Shown in pieces: positions 25,727 to 34,219 of a DNA stretch of 50,606 nucleotides. The position numbers were made by a program, and so were the translations under genes. The stretch covers positions 1-50,606 of the forward strand of contig CAZOFA010000004.1 in assembly GCA_964578975.1 (NCBI GenBank), written 5' to 3'. Source of the stretch: CAYRUP01 sp964578975. Lineage in GTDB: Bacteria > Pseudomonadota > Gammaproteobacteria > DSM-16500. The notes under the pieces were generated by a model. It had not been told where the DNA came from and did not search any database. It was given only the letters and a program-made list of their open reading frames with translations. Position 1 is the first letter of the stretch. The number at the start of each line of letters is the position of its first letter.

Positions 25727-26941
25727 ATGCAAGCGGTCACGATTCTTATCACCGAAGGAGGTATGGGTTTTGGGCATATTTCTATTTTTCTTTCGGAATC
25801 AGAAGGAAATAAACTTAAAGTCTCTCATCGGTATGGTTATTATGGAGTGCCCAGTACCAGCGAGCCCGATTCATTCATCGGTCGAATTAAAAAAGCGCGC
25901 AATGTTGATTTGGATTTAACCGGAAATCACGGCATGCTGATCGATGAAGAAATCTTTTGGTTTGATAAAGGCAGTGGCGTGCATGGTGTCACCATTGAAA
26001 TATATCCAGAACAATTTAAGGCGATATATGAAAAATGCGAAGCGAAGAAAAGACAACAATATCTCGCGATTGCTGAGATCGTTCCGAAATTACCACACAC
26101 GGATCAAAAAACTAATTATAAATATTACCCACAAGAAAAACATTCCTATCAAATTTTTCAAAGAGAATTAGAGCGCGCGCGTGAAAATTCAGAAGAGCCA
26201 CGGCTTTATCCGTTTGGCGTAAAATTTTCATTAAGCATGGATGGGTTATTTAAAGATTCAAGCAATTGTAAAACCGGCGCTTTGGCTATATTGAAAGATA
26301 TCATCGCACCCGAGCATTTAAGACGCTTGACTGATAATGGTGCGTATCCTGTGCGACCAGGTCGAAGTGGGCCGATGGAAGAAATTTTATTTCATAGTAG
26401 CGGTCCATTGAGCACACGCAAGACAAAACAGGGGGTTAAGCAATATCGCAAAAATGGAACTGGCGCAAATTTATATTGGACCATCCCTCCACAAGAACTG
26501 ATTCGCTTGCCGGTATCTTCTTTTCCACCGCTGATTGAGAAAGAACTTTGCGCCAAGATGAAAGCGACCGCAAAAAAACTTCAGGCGCTAGAAGAAATGC
26601 TACGAAATTCAACTTTAACTGAATCAGAAAGTACAAAAAAATTAATAGAAAAAATCGTTTATTGTTATGAGGCATTTTCTTTTATTGAAGATAACCAAAA
26701 AGAACCAAGGAATGTGGGTCTTTTTGATAAAAATGATTTAACTACGATGCGGATAAAGAAAAATTTGCTCGCAGCTGAACAATTGTTAGAAAGCGTCTAT
26801 TTAGCCTTAACGACTGCTAAACAAAATATTGCGGCAAATGATCCTGAAATCGTTTTAACTTTTTTATCCGCGCAGGATAGAGAAAAAATGCTTTCTGTGG
26901 TCAACCCTGCGCGTGATAAGCGCGCTTTAGCACGACTTTAG
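25727..26941 (+). CDS. Unknown protein, possible permuted papain-fold (NlpC/P60-like) N-terminal half
   Basis: A 404-residue protein without signal peptide. The N-terminus MQAVTILITEGGMGFGHISIFLSE and later DSSNCKTGALAILKDI fit the order His-then-Cys of circularly permuted NlpC/P60-type hydrolases. In these, 'GHxxl' comes first and 'NC' at the start of a helix comes about 150 residues later. The match is weak, and the intervening part contains a charged Lys/Glu/Tyr region. The C-terminal half (260-404) is helical and may be coiled coil (KMKATAKKLQALEEMLRN…). The gene converges on the chagasin-like inhibitor with only 11 bases between stops. I do not recognise the family; an amidase/peptidase role is a hypothesis. 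Confidence 0.65.
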   Translation: MQAVTILITEGGMGFGHISIFLSESEGNKLKVSHRYGYYGVPSTSEPDSFIGRIKKARNVDLDLTGNHGMLIDEEIFWFDKGSGVHGVTIEIYPEQFKAIYEKCEAKKRQQYLAIAEIVPKLPHTDQKTNYKYYPQEKHSYQIFQRELERARENSEEPRLYPFGVKFSLSMDGLFKDSSNCKTGALAILKDIIAPEHLRRLTDNGAYPVRPGRSGPMEEILFHSSGPLSTRKTKQGVKQYRKNGTGANLYWTIPPQELIRLPVSSFPPLIEKELCAKMKATAKKLQALEEMLRNSTLTESESTKKLIEKIVYCYEAFSFIEDNQKEPRNVGLFDKNDLTTMRIKKNLLAAEQLLESVYLALTTAKQNIAANDPEIVLTFLSAQDREKMLSVVNPARDKRALARL

Positions 26942-26952
26942 ACGTACGATGA

Positions 26953-27366
26953 CTATTTCTTTTTTAGGACAATAGTAAAATGATAAACCGTCTCTGGTTT
27001 ATCATTTTTCATCCAAGGTCTGGTGTATTGCATCACGACATGTCCCACCTGATTAACCGCAAAGGGTTTTTCAGGATAGAGCGCTTTGAAAGTCCACACC
27101 TCATAACCGGGTGCGCCGATTAATTTAGTATTCGGTGCAACATATTTATGACTCACGTTTTTAAACATCGTCTCATCTATAGTTGCAATTGACCAAGTAT
27201 AGCCAGTCGTTGCATTCGATTTTAATGTAATAGTAAACTCAGGTTGCGTTGGTGTCACAATAATTTTATTTTTGGGTGAAGAATATTCTGGCATGCTCGC
27301 GTTCGCAACTGTTGAAAGAGAAAGTACTGTTGTAAGCAACAAAATTAATTTAAATATTTTATTCAT
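26953..27366 (-). CDS. Chagasin-type cysteine protease inhibitor (MEROPS I42)
   Basis: A 137-residue protein with signal peptide MNKIFKLILLLTTVLSLSTVANA. All three inhibitory loops of the chagasin family are recognisable. N-A-T-T-G-Y (51-56, family consensus NPTTGY) is followed by W58; G-A-P-G-Y-E-V-W-T-F (84-93) stands for the GxGG loop; and R-P-W (116-118) is exact. Chagasin-like proteins bind papain-family (C1A) proteases in the active-site cleft. In the periplasm or outside it could restrain the bacterium's own C1 protease (a homologue is encoded at 48.6 kb) or block host lysosomal cathepsins. The Pro-to-Ala change in loop 1 is within family variation. Confidence 0.9.
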   Translation of the reverse strand: MNKIFKLILLLTTVLSLSTVANASMPEYSSPKNKIIVTPTQPEFTITLKSNATTGYTWSIATIDETMFKNVSHKYVAPNTKLIGAPGYEVWTFKALYPEKPFAVNQVGHVVMQYTRPWMKNDKPETVYHFTIVLKKK

Positions 27367-27421
27367 GGTATAACCTCATCTGAAAAAAGAAATAATTTCC
27401 CTGTTGTTCCTGACCTGCCAT

Positions 27422-28099
27422 TTATCGCCTTAACGCGCTTGAATCATTCATAACTTCTGGCCGAGGCGCATCCGAGGTATTTAACATTGTGAAAGTATAA
27501 TTCGATTTATTTATAAAATAAATCGAATCCTCGCCATACAGGGAGAGAATATACAAGTCATTGGTCTCAACGAAATTATTACAATTTGTTATTGCATTTT
27601 TCAGCATTTTTGCCTTTATGCTTGCTTTTTGTATGATCTCTTCTGTTTTTTTTAATAACGCCAGCTCTTTTTGAGTTATATTAGACACATCAAGTTCAGC
27701 TAGCAATTGTGTGCATGTTTTATTGGTCGATGAGAGCGCTCGAAATCCATCTTCATTTAATTGGTAAGTCGTCACTTTAAATCCATCAGCATCTGTATTT
27801 CGAGCGCGAGCGAAACAGGATGAGACTGTTTTGCTATAGGCTGGAACAGGAAAATATAATTCGAATTGATTGGGATGAGAAGACTTGGCTAATTTTTCTA
27901 AGTAAGCCATATCTATTTCCGATTCCGATCTTAAAAAAACAAGTTCAGCCATTTGTTTATTTTCTTTGAAATTATAAGCAACCAGTTTAACATCCTTGAC
28001 GCTACTGATTAGATAAATTAGGGTATTTTCACTTAACTGTATGATAGATGAAATGCTGCAATGATTCTTTGATTTTTCTTCTGCAACGTGAGCACGCAT
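27422..28099 (-). CDS. Hypothetical cytosolic protein
   Basis: A 225-residue protein without signal peptide or membrane helix; AAGG lies 8 bases before the ATG. It opens with a mixed strand region (IIQLSENTLIYLISSVKDVKLVAYNFKE), then a Cys-containing middle and a Lys-rich helix (ELALLKKTEEIIQKASIKAKMLKNAI). It closes with strands (LYILSLYGEDSIYFINKSNYTFTMLN). Codons around residues 96-100 (CFARAR) are read from CGAGCGCGAGCGAA, a 14-base string identical to the core of the palindromic repeat at 22033. The gene may thus carry a repeat remnant. No family recognised; a coding region by length and codon pattern. Confidence 0.6.
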   Translation of the reverse strand: MRAHVAEEKSKNHCSISSIIQLSENTLIYLISSVKDVKLVAYNFKENKQMAELVFLRSESEIDMAYLEKLAKSSHPNQFELYFPVPAYSKTVSSCFARARNTDADGFKVTTYQLNEDGFRALSSTNKTCTQLLAELDVSNITQKELALLKKTEEIIQKASIKAKMLKNAITNCNNFVETNDLYILSLYGEDSIYFINKSNYTFTMLNTSDAPRPEVMNDSSALRR

Positions 28100-28182
28100 A
28101 ATAATACCTTAAAAAGGAAGGATTTTACTTGTCAGGTTTGATGATAACAACTGATATTATTTAGAATTGAATATTCTGTATC

Positions 28183-28245
28183 GTGTCATTCCTGCGCGGG
28201 AATGACACTGTATCTAGCACCCTTCCCAGCGAGGGAAGAGTGCTA
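28183..28245. terminator. Two adjacent hairpins downstream of the beta-helix protein gene
   Basis: Hairpin one has perfect 10-bp arms GTGTCATTCC and GGAATGACAC (28183-28208), the same sequence as the arms at 36556-36635. Hairpin two (28215-28245) has TAGCAC-CTTCCC arms around AGCG with one mismatched pair. Both lie between the stop of the beta-helix gene and the next minus-strand gene and could end its message. Confidence 0.6.
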
Positions 28246-28254
28246 TTTAACATT

Positions 28255-30324
28255 TTAGTTATAATATCCAATATCAGACGTCATCAAATCAGATGACGTT
28301 CCAATCGGTGAATACCCTTTCGTTTGTGACGGTGAATTAAAATCTTCAACTAAATGTTGCATGCCACTTTCTGTATTCCCATTTAACCAGTGACCGACTA
28401 TCCCGGTCATTTGCATACCGTGCGGCGCACGCACACCACTCACAGGATTAATGGGCAAGGTTTTAAAATAGGTATAAACACCCAAGCCTTGCGCGATATG
28501 CGAGGTAACATCGGGACTGACCCAATAAGATGCGCAACCATTATGTGTATAACTTGGTTTCTTGGTTGGAATGGGCAGTGTGCATGTCCAAGTCGACATA
28601 TCCGTGCTTTCAACATCATAAGGCATTTCTGATTGATAAAAATAAACTTGCCCATGATCGCCATACCACACCGTTTGATAATCTTGGAAATGCTCGACGA
28701 ACAAACCATACATCGTGACATGATCGCCATACACCACTAAACCATGTTTCGCCAGATTATCTGACCAAGTGACCGGACCATTTCCACTGACCATGTCATG
28801 ATCGCCACGCCAAATCCATAAATTATCACCGATGGTATGATCGGAATAAATTGCAATACCTGTATCCGCTTGGCGCATTCCTCTGGAACGATCGGTATAT
28901 TGTGTCTCAGCAATTCGAACATAAATATCCGATAACACATTGGGATTTGCATCATTTCCAGCATGTTTATTTTTTTCTGTGCCGATTTGCAATAACGCTT
29001 GGTTCGGTTTCGCGGGTGTTGTGCCTGCTTCAAAAATAATTCCCGCTAAGCGGACACCTTCATCGGCGCTCACCGTCATACAAGAACCATTTTGATTTTG
29101 GCAAACCAACGTCGGTAAACCCAATCCAAAAATCACTGCACTTTTTGGCACGATGATAGGTGCACTAAGATTATAAACACCCGGCATAATCATTAAATTT
29201 TGCCCTTGCGCCAGTTGCGAATTAATATTTTGAATCGCTTGTGGATCTAACGTCGTGATTTTACTTTTCTCATCAGGCGCGACAATAAAAAATTGCGTGT
29301 CGACATCCAATGTTTGTTGCGCATGATGATTTTTGAATGTCATCTCAGGCGCCGTTTGGTTCGACACCACATCAGGCACTACCATTTGCCATTTATTGGT
29401 TGCTTTTGTAAACGTTAAATAAGGTTTTTCAGCAACCACCGGTGTGACATCTTTTTTCGTGAGCGGAAAATTAATCCAGGGAATTTCTTCACGATGTGGA
29501 TCAGTTGGAAGTTTTAAATTATCAATCTTAGATCCGACTAATACCATATTCCACAATGCACTTTGATTTCCATCCGGAGAACCCACATTCGTATTCCGCG
29601 TGATCCATTGCTGCTGAGAACCCGTTGTCAATGTATTATCAATCACCGAGTCTGCGATAAATCCACCGCTCGCATATCCGCACCAATAATTGGGAGGAAC
29701 ACCAGATGGATCACACAATGACAAACTGCCAGTCACATGAATGCGTCGCGCGGGAGATGCTTGTGAAACTGCATAATGCAATTGATCCATGCTAGTTCCT
29801 TTGTTCGCGAGCTGCACGTTCTCTAAGCTGCGCCAAAAATTATCTAACGCGCCTGTTGTTAAACATGAATCAAGCCCGGTCGGACATTGATTATAAACTT
29901 CAATACCAGGCGAAATACGCACATCATCTGGGCTCGCTCCTACTCCCACAATTTGCGTATAAAAACCTAACGGAGTGCGTTTTGCTGGAGTGGTAAACGT
30001 ATATAGCACATCACTGGGTTGAATCAACAACGCGTAATGTTTATTGGTCCATTGCGAGGGACCTAATAAATCTTGGCTTTGCCCAATTAAACCATCACTC
30101 ACTTTCTGCAAGTCACTGGAAGTTTTAATCACATAGGCACCCGCAGGACAACGTCTGTCATTGCAGCTATCAGCCGTTTTTAAATAATTCTCGAACGTTG
30201 TAGGCGCAACTGGTTTTTTTGTAAGTGTCGTCGGTGTCGCAGCAATACTTAAAAGAGGAAACAGAGATACAGAGAAAATTAAAGCAATACATTTCAATCT
30301 TGAGCCTGAGTAAATATTGTGCAT
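28255..30324 (-). CDS. Secreted right-handed beta-helix protein (pectate-lyase-like)
   Basis: A 689-residue protein with signal peptide (KCIALIFSVSLFPLLSIA). The body shows repeated strand–turn units of a parallel beta-helix: DVRISPGIEVYNQCP, NFWRSLENVQLANKGTS, ADSVIDNTLTTGSQQQWITRNTNVGS, LNIMV-type turns such as LMIMPGVYNLSAPIIVPKSAVIFGLGLPTL, and HGLVVYGDHVTMYGLFVEHFQDY. N-terminal 'SCNDRRCPAGAYVIKTSSDLQK' precedes the helix. The pattern resembles the pectate-lyase superfamily proteins annotated in Legionella and related bacteria (some labelled 'coagulation factor 5/8 domain'). GGAGGG precedes the ATG. It probably acts on a host or environmental polysaccharide outside the cell, but no catalytic residues can be assigned. 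Confidence 0.65.
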   Translation of the reverse strand: MHNIYSGSRLKCIALIFSVSLFPLLSIAATPTTLTKKPVAPTTFENYLKTADSCNDRRCPAGAYVIKTSSDLQKVSDGLIGQSQDLLGPSQWTNKHYALLIQPSDVLYTFTTPAKRTPLGFYTQIVGVGASPDDVRISPGIEVYNQCPTGLDSCLTTGALDNFWRSLENVQLANKGTSMDQLHYAVSQASPARRIHVTGSLSLCDPSGVPPNYWCGYASGGFIADSVIDNTLTTGSQQQWITRNTNVGSPDGNQSALWNMVLVGSKIDNLKLPTDPHREEIPWINFPLTKKDVTPVVAEKPYLTFTKATNKWQMVVPDVVSNQTAPEMTFKNHHAQQTLDVDTQFFIVAPDEKSKITTLDPQAIQNINSQLAQGQNLMIMPGVYNLSAPIIVPKSAVIFGLGLPTLVCQNQNGSCMTVSADEGVRLAGIIFEAGTTPAKPNQALLQIGTEKNKHAGNDANPNVLSDIYVRIAETQYTDRSRGMRQADTGIAIYSDHTIGDNLWIWRGDHDMVSGNGPVTWSDNLAKHGLVVYGDHVTMYGLFVEHFQDYQTVWYGDHGQVYFYQSEMPYDVESTDMSTWTCTLPIPTKKPSYTHNGCASYWVSPDVTSHIAQGLGVYTYFKTLPINPVSGVRAPHGMQMTGIVGHWLNGNTESGMQHLVEDFNSPSQTKGYSPIGTSSDLMTSDIGYYN

Positions 30325-30397
30325 ACCACCCTCCCGTTAAATTGGATGGATTTTATTTTAAACAGAATGCGTTCTACTGTTCAATAACTATTTTAGT

Positions 30398-31414
30398 TTA
30401 TTTCCGCCGCGGCACTGAATGCATTCGCGCATCATCATAATTTAAAAGATTTTTCATCGCGAGATTATGTGATTGTGTAATTGCCTTTTGTAATGCAGGC
30501 AGATCCTCTGAAAGATAAAAACGATGAGGTTCATGTTTACTCGATTCATTACGATTGCGTGAAGTTGATATAATTTGTAAGTTTTGTTCTGAAAAAGGTA
30601 ATTGGCAAACGCTATAAAATAACGTTTCGTTGGTATCATAATCTGCAAGATTCGTTAAATTAACATATGAAAATTTACGACCGGCTTTTTTTACAATGTC
30701 ACTGACTTCACCCATCGCTTGAACATTAAAAGCATCTACACCAAGTGGTATTATTTCTTTTTCCATTAATGCTCGTTGACACTCTATAAGACGAGCTTGG
30801 CTACTTAAAAAATGTGAACCGCTGAGTTCCCGGTATTCCCCTGCAGTATGTTTATGAAGTTCGCGATCAAAATGCAGACCACGATTTTTAGTATAGATTT
30901 CCATTTCAAGTTCGCGGATTTTTTCCAGCAACCTTTCTCTCATTTCAGTGGAAAATTCACGTGCATCAGCTGTGACAATTAAATCACGCACGCTCAATAA
31001 AAAATAATGCAGCACCGGTTCACAATCCGCTAATAAAATAACATCAGCAGGAAATTCAGGTGCCCATGAAAGTATATTGCCATTACCAAAAACGAGCGCG
31101 AGATTTTTATCTTGTGTTGTTGAATATTGATTAACTTGCGGTTTAGCCGCATCATGCCAGCCATAACAATCACGCCAATCATTGGGATAAAGATAGAGAC
31201 CAATCTCTTTTGCAAATTTGCTTTTACTATAATCACCCACAACTTTAGGCGAAAATTTTTCTTGCAACTCTCTTAAATCACGTTTTCGTGTCATTGGCAC
31301 CAGCAGTTTTTTTTCTGGAATGCATCTGCCTAATGGTTCTATGGGGACTGAGGGAGAAAATTGAGAAAAAAATCGATGAGTAAATGATGATACGCGTGGT
31401 GCTCTCAGAAACAT
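30398..31414 (-). CDS. Hypothetical protein, possible Rossmann/methyltransferase-like fold
   Basis: A 338-residue cytosolic protein. The middle has a Rossmann-like pattern: NLALVFGNGNILSWAPEFP (Gly-containing loop after a strand), ADVILLADCEPVL (strand ending in acidic residue), later KFSYVNLTNLADYD. That is the spacing of a degenerate SAM-binding domain, but the standard D-x-G-x-G is absent. A charged helical insertion lies between (TEMRERLLEKIRELEMEIYTKNRG). The first 35 residues are basic and aromatic. No family is recognised. The gene stands alone, 73 bases upstream of the beta-helix gene on the same strand. Confidence 0.55.
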   Translation of the reverse strand: MFLRAPRVSSFTHRFFSQFSPSVPIEPLGRCIPEKKLLVPMTRKRDLRELQEKFSPKVVGDYSKSKFAKEIGLYLYPNDWRDCYGWHDAAKPQVNQYSTTQDKNLALVFGNGNILSWAPEFPADVILLADCEPVLHYFLLSVRDLIVTADAREFSTEMRERLLEKIRELEMEIYTKNRGLHFDRELHKHTAGEYRELSGSHFLSSQARLIECQRALMEKEIIPLGVDAFNVQAMGEVSDIVKKAGRKFSYVNLTNLADYDTNETLFYSVCQLPFSEQNLQIISTSRNRNESSKHEPHRFYLSEDLPALQKAITQSHNLAMKNLLNYDDARMHSVPRRK

Positions 31415-31580
31415 AATTAACTCTACTTATTTATTATTAAATTTTAAAAAAACCGATATACCAAACGGCAGGATGGTTAGCAACCATAATTTTCCTAATA
31501 ATTTCATAACCATATGAATATATTAATTTTTTTAAATCGCGAGTAATAAACTATTGTTTCTGTTTGATTTAATTGTGGTA

Positions 31581-31586
31581 TATAAT
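31581..31586 (+). promoter_or_regulatory. −10-like TATAAT upstream of the DAACS symporter
   Basis: A consensus TATAAT follows a TG-rich stretch, with a weak TTTCTG 18 bases upstream as −35. The leader from about 31594 to 31701 contains short inverted pieces (TGGCC…GGCCT around 31597-31614, and GGA…TCC around 31631-31647) that might fold. No known riboswitch is recognised. The region 31415-31701 otherwise holds nothing I can identify. Confidence 0.4.
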
Positions 31587-31701
31587 AGCACATTCTGGCC
31601 ATTTTATGGCCTAATCCATCTATTCAAGGATGGGTCAGGAAAGTCCTCTAGCCACGGAAGCGTTGGTATTAAAAATTATAATTTATTCGTGGATATCTGA
31701 C

Positions 31702-32913
31702 ATGAAAAATAAAATGTTTTTGTTAATTATTGCGAGCATTGTGTTAGGAATTACAGGTGGAATCTTTTTTCCTAAACAAATGTTGAGTGTCCATTGGATT
31801 GGTACTTTATTTATAAATTTACTTAAATTAGTCGTACTACCGCTAATTTTCTGTGCGTTAGTAAGCGCGATTACTTCGATGGGCGGGATCAAGCGTTTAG
31901 GTTCCATCGGGGTTTATACCATTACTTATGTGTTGTTAAGTGTTTCGTTCGCGGTGATCATAGGACTTGTGTTACTCAATGTGTTTAAACCAGGCGTCGG
32001 AATTCCTGCGAGTTTTATTACTGCAAATGCATTACCTACCGAAGCCCATTCAATTGATTTCTCATCGTTTTTACTCACCTTGTTTCCTCCTAATATTGTT
32101 GATGCAGCAGCAAAATTTGAAATCATGCCGATTGTGTTTTTTAGTATTGTGTTTGCTATCGCGTGTGTTTCAGTCGGTGAAACAGCCAAACCGGTCATCG
32201 TGTTTTTTAACGGATTACGCGATGTGTTTGTAAAAATGATTATTTGGTTAATGTATTTAACGCCCATCGGATTATTTGCATTATTAGGTTCTGCGATTGC
32301 TGAAGCGTCTTTGCAAAATCGCCTCGCTGCGAGTATCGCTGGAATGTTTATTTTTATTTTAGTGTTTTTAATCGGATTATTTTTACAAATTTTATGGCAA
32401 CTGGCGGTGATAAGATTTATCACGCGAAAAAATTCTAAAGAATTTATTGGTTCCGCATCGAATGCAATGATTACTGCATTTGCCACTTCAAGTTCAATGG
32501 CGACTTTGCCTGTCACGTTGATTGTGGCAAAAAATCAAAATATCAGTGAAGACGTTGCACGATTTGTGTTGCCACTGGCGACCACGATTAATCTTGCAGG
32601 GACTGCGATGTATGAAGCCGTCTCTACTCTGTTCTTTTGTCAAATTTTAGGAATGCATCTGCCGATTCTTTCCCAGATCGGAATCTTTTTAACAGCCATT
32701 TTAGCGGGCATGGGTGCAACTGGGATTCCTGAAGGTGGATTGGTCACGATGATCATGGTGCTGCGTTCTGTGAATGTCCCGACCTCCGCGATCGCATTAT
32801 TGCTGCCTTTCGATCGCATTCTCGATCGTTTCCGTACGATGGTGAATGTTTGGGGTGATTTGGTGTGTGCGGCGACGGTGGATCATTTTACGCAAAGAAA
32901 AGCACAGTCATAG
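31702..32913 (+). CDS. Dicarboxylate/amino acid:cation symporter (DAACS family)
   Basis: 403 residues from the ATG at 31702 (MKNKMFLLIIASIVLG, a normal family N-terminus). An upstream in-frame ATG at 31630 would add 24 polar residues. The inner-membrane transporter has about eight helices plus two re-entrant hairpins. Diagnostic motifs are ATSSSMATLPVT (serine-rich hairpin 1), NLAGTAMYEA (for NMDGTALY), GATGIPEGGLVTM (hairpin 2) and DRILDRFRTMVNVWGD (substrate-binding Asp and Asn in helix 8). It should import glutamate, aspartate or C4-dicarboxylates with Na+ or H+. That fits the NAD-glutamate dehydrogenase at 42.0 kb, which would feed glutamate carbon into the TCA cycle. Confidence 0.93.
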   Translation: MKNKMFLLIIASIVLGITGGIFFPKQMLSVHWIGTLFINLLKLVVLPLIFCALVSAITSMGGIKRLGSIGVYTITYVLLSVSFAVIIGLVLLNVFKPGVGIPASFITANALPTEAHSIDFSSFLLTLFPPNIVDAAAKFEIMPIVFFSIVFAIACVSVGETAKPVIVFFNGLRDVFVKMIIWLMYLTPIGLFALLGSAIAEASLQNRLAASIAGMFIFILVFLIGLFLQILWQLAVIRFITRKNSKEFIGSASNAMITAFATSSSMATLPVTLIVAKNQNISEDVARFVLPLATTINLAGTAMYEAVSTLFFCQILGMHLPILSQIGIFLTAILAGMGATGIPEGGLVTMIMVLRSVNVPTSAIALLLPFDRILDRFRTMVNVWGDLVCAATVDHFTQRKAQS

Positions 32914-32924
32914 TGCCTCGCTGA

Positions 32925-33000
32925 TTTTTCGTGCCCGAGCCCGTTTTTTTATAGAAGAAAAGACGGGCCCGGGCACGCACACGGGCTCGGGCACGAAAAA
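32925..33000. terminator. Large CGTGCCCGAGCCCG inverted repeat / bidirectional terminator
   Basis: TTTTTCGTGCCCGAGCCCG (32925-32943) pairs exactly with CGGGCTCGGGCACGAAAAA (32982-33000), and an inner ACGGGCCCGGGCACG (32963-32977) can pair with the left arm instead, allowing two alternative folds. T-tracts on both sides and the position between convergent genes (symporter and DUF2147 gene) fit a two-way terminator. The right half recurs at 6646-6676. Confidence 0.8.
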
Positions 33001-33025
33001 GCAGTTCTAAGAAGAGATTACCAAC

Positions 33026-33496
33026 TCATCCCGACAGCAAATCCACGCGTTCCCATGTTTGAGAATGACCAAACAACGGTAACCCTGAATAACCATGCAC
33101 TTTTAATTTTTTCCCATTCTCAGTCAGCCGCGCCGTGCAGTTATACGTTTTTCCATTTTCAGGATCAAGAATTTGGCCTTTTACCCATTGTGTTTCCGCT
33201 AATTTTAATCCTGACATAATCACCATTCCCACAATCGGTTGATTATGTTGCGCACCAAAACAAGCGGTGCAAATTTTTGTTTCGGTGTTGAGATGCGCGG
33301 GAAAAACTTTGATAATTTTTCCCATGAGAATTTGATCTTTGGTTTTCCAAATTTGAATAATGTTTTTAGGTTTCCCTGTGACATCATCGATGGATTTCCA
33401 ATAACCGATGGGAGAAGACACAGGTTCCGCTGCAAAACTTATTTGACTCGTGACGATTGTTGCACATAGCGTGAAAAGAAATTTTTTCAAATCCAT
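33026..33496 (-). CDS. Exported DUF2147 protein
   Basis: A 156-residue protein with signal peptide MDLKKFLFTLCATIVTSQISFA. DUF2147 hallmarks are present: IGYWKSIDDVTGKPKNIIQIW at the N-terminus, ILDPENGKTYNCTARLTENGKKLKVHGYSGLPLFGHSQTWERV at the C-terminus, and a Cys pair (KICTACFG) in between. These small periplasmic beta proteins are widespread in proteobacteria; their function is not established. It follows adk on the same strand with a 12-base gap and is probably co-transcribed. Confidence 0.9.
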   Translation of the reverse strand: MDLKKFLFTLCATIVTSQISFAAEPVSSPIGYWKSIDDVTGKPKNIIQIWKTKDQILMGKIIKVFPAHLNTETKICTACFGAQHNQPIVGMVIMSGLKLAETQWVKGQILDPENGKTYNCTARLTENGKKLKVHGYSGLPLFGHSQTWERVDLLSG

Positions 33497-33508
33497 GGTT
33501 GCTTCTCC

Positions 33509-34165
33509 TTATTTTTTGAGCGCAGCAAAAATTCTTTCTTTAACTTCAAGCATCGTTCCCAATCCATTAATGCGAATATGCACAGGCGAATGATCCGGCT
33601 CATCTTTTGCTTGATTGATATAATAATTCACTAAGGGTTCCGTTTGTTGGTGATAAACTGCTATACGTTTTTTAATGGTATCTTCATAATCATCTTGCCG
33701 ATGGAAGAGCGCTTCACCTGTCACATCATCTTTGTTATCTTCTTTCGGCGGGTTGAATTCAATATGATAGACACGACCTGAAGCGAGATGAACACGTCTA
33801 CCGCTCAAGCGCCGAATCAGTTCATCATCAGGCACGCGAATTTCAACGACAAAATCTAAATGCACATGATTTTCATGTAGTGCTTCTGCTTGTGGGATCG
33901 TACGTGGAAAACCATCCAGCAAAAAACCATTTGCACAATCGGGTTCTTGAACACGCGCTTTAACCAGCGCAATCATGACATCATCAGACACCAGACGTCC
34001 TTCATCCATAATTTGTTTCACTTGTTGACCCAGTGGTGTCCCTGCATTAATCGCCTGACGCAGCATATCACCGGTAGAAATTTGCGCGATGCCGTATTCT
34101 TCTTTTATATATTTTGCTTGGGTTCCTTTACCCACCCCAGGGCATCCGAGTAACACTAAACGCAT
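33509..34165 (-). CDS. adk: Adenylate kinase
   Basis: A 218-residue long-form enzyme that interconverts ATP + AMP and 2 ADP. The P-loop is GCPGVGKGT (7-15), the AMP-binding region is STGDMLRQAINAGT, and DGFPRTIPQAEAL and RLSGRRVHLASGRVYHIEFNPPKEDNKDDVTGE (LID domain) follow. The LID lacks the four zinc cysteines, as in other gammaproteobacteria. All catalytic Arg positions expected near RRVH, RQDDYEDTIKKR and the C-terminal helix are present. The gene starts at the ATG at 34165 and is followed by the DUF2147 gene. Confidence 0.97.
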   Translation of the reverse strand: MRLVLLGCPGVGKGTQAKYIKEEYGIAQISTGDMLRQAINAGTPLGQQVKQIMDEGRLVSDDVMIALVKARVQEPDCANGFLLDGFPRTIPQAEALHENHVHLDFVVEIRVPDDELIRRLSGRRVHLASGRVYHIEFNPPKEDNKDDVTGEALFHRQDDYEDTIKKRIAVYHQQTEPLVNYYINQAKDEPDHSPVHIRINGLGTMLEVKERIFAALKK

Positions 34166-34219
34166 TGATAACGTGCTCCTAATAGTTTGACTTATTTTAT
34201 TAAAGGCGTTGCGCTTGCG

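Noticed and set aside
31631..31665. Possible RNase P-like or riboswitch motif (GGAAAGTCC)
   Set aside because: Only a short resemblance; none of the surrounding conserved structure of RNase P RNA or a known riboswitch is present.
31926..32516. A 196-residue minus-strand open frame inside the symporter gene
   Set aside because: It mirrors the hydrophobic codons of a clearly real DAACS transporter on the other strand.
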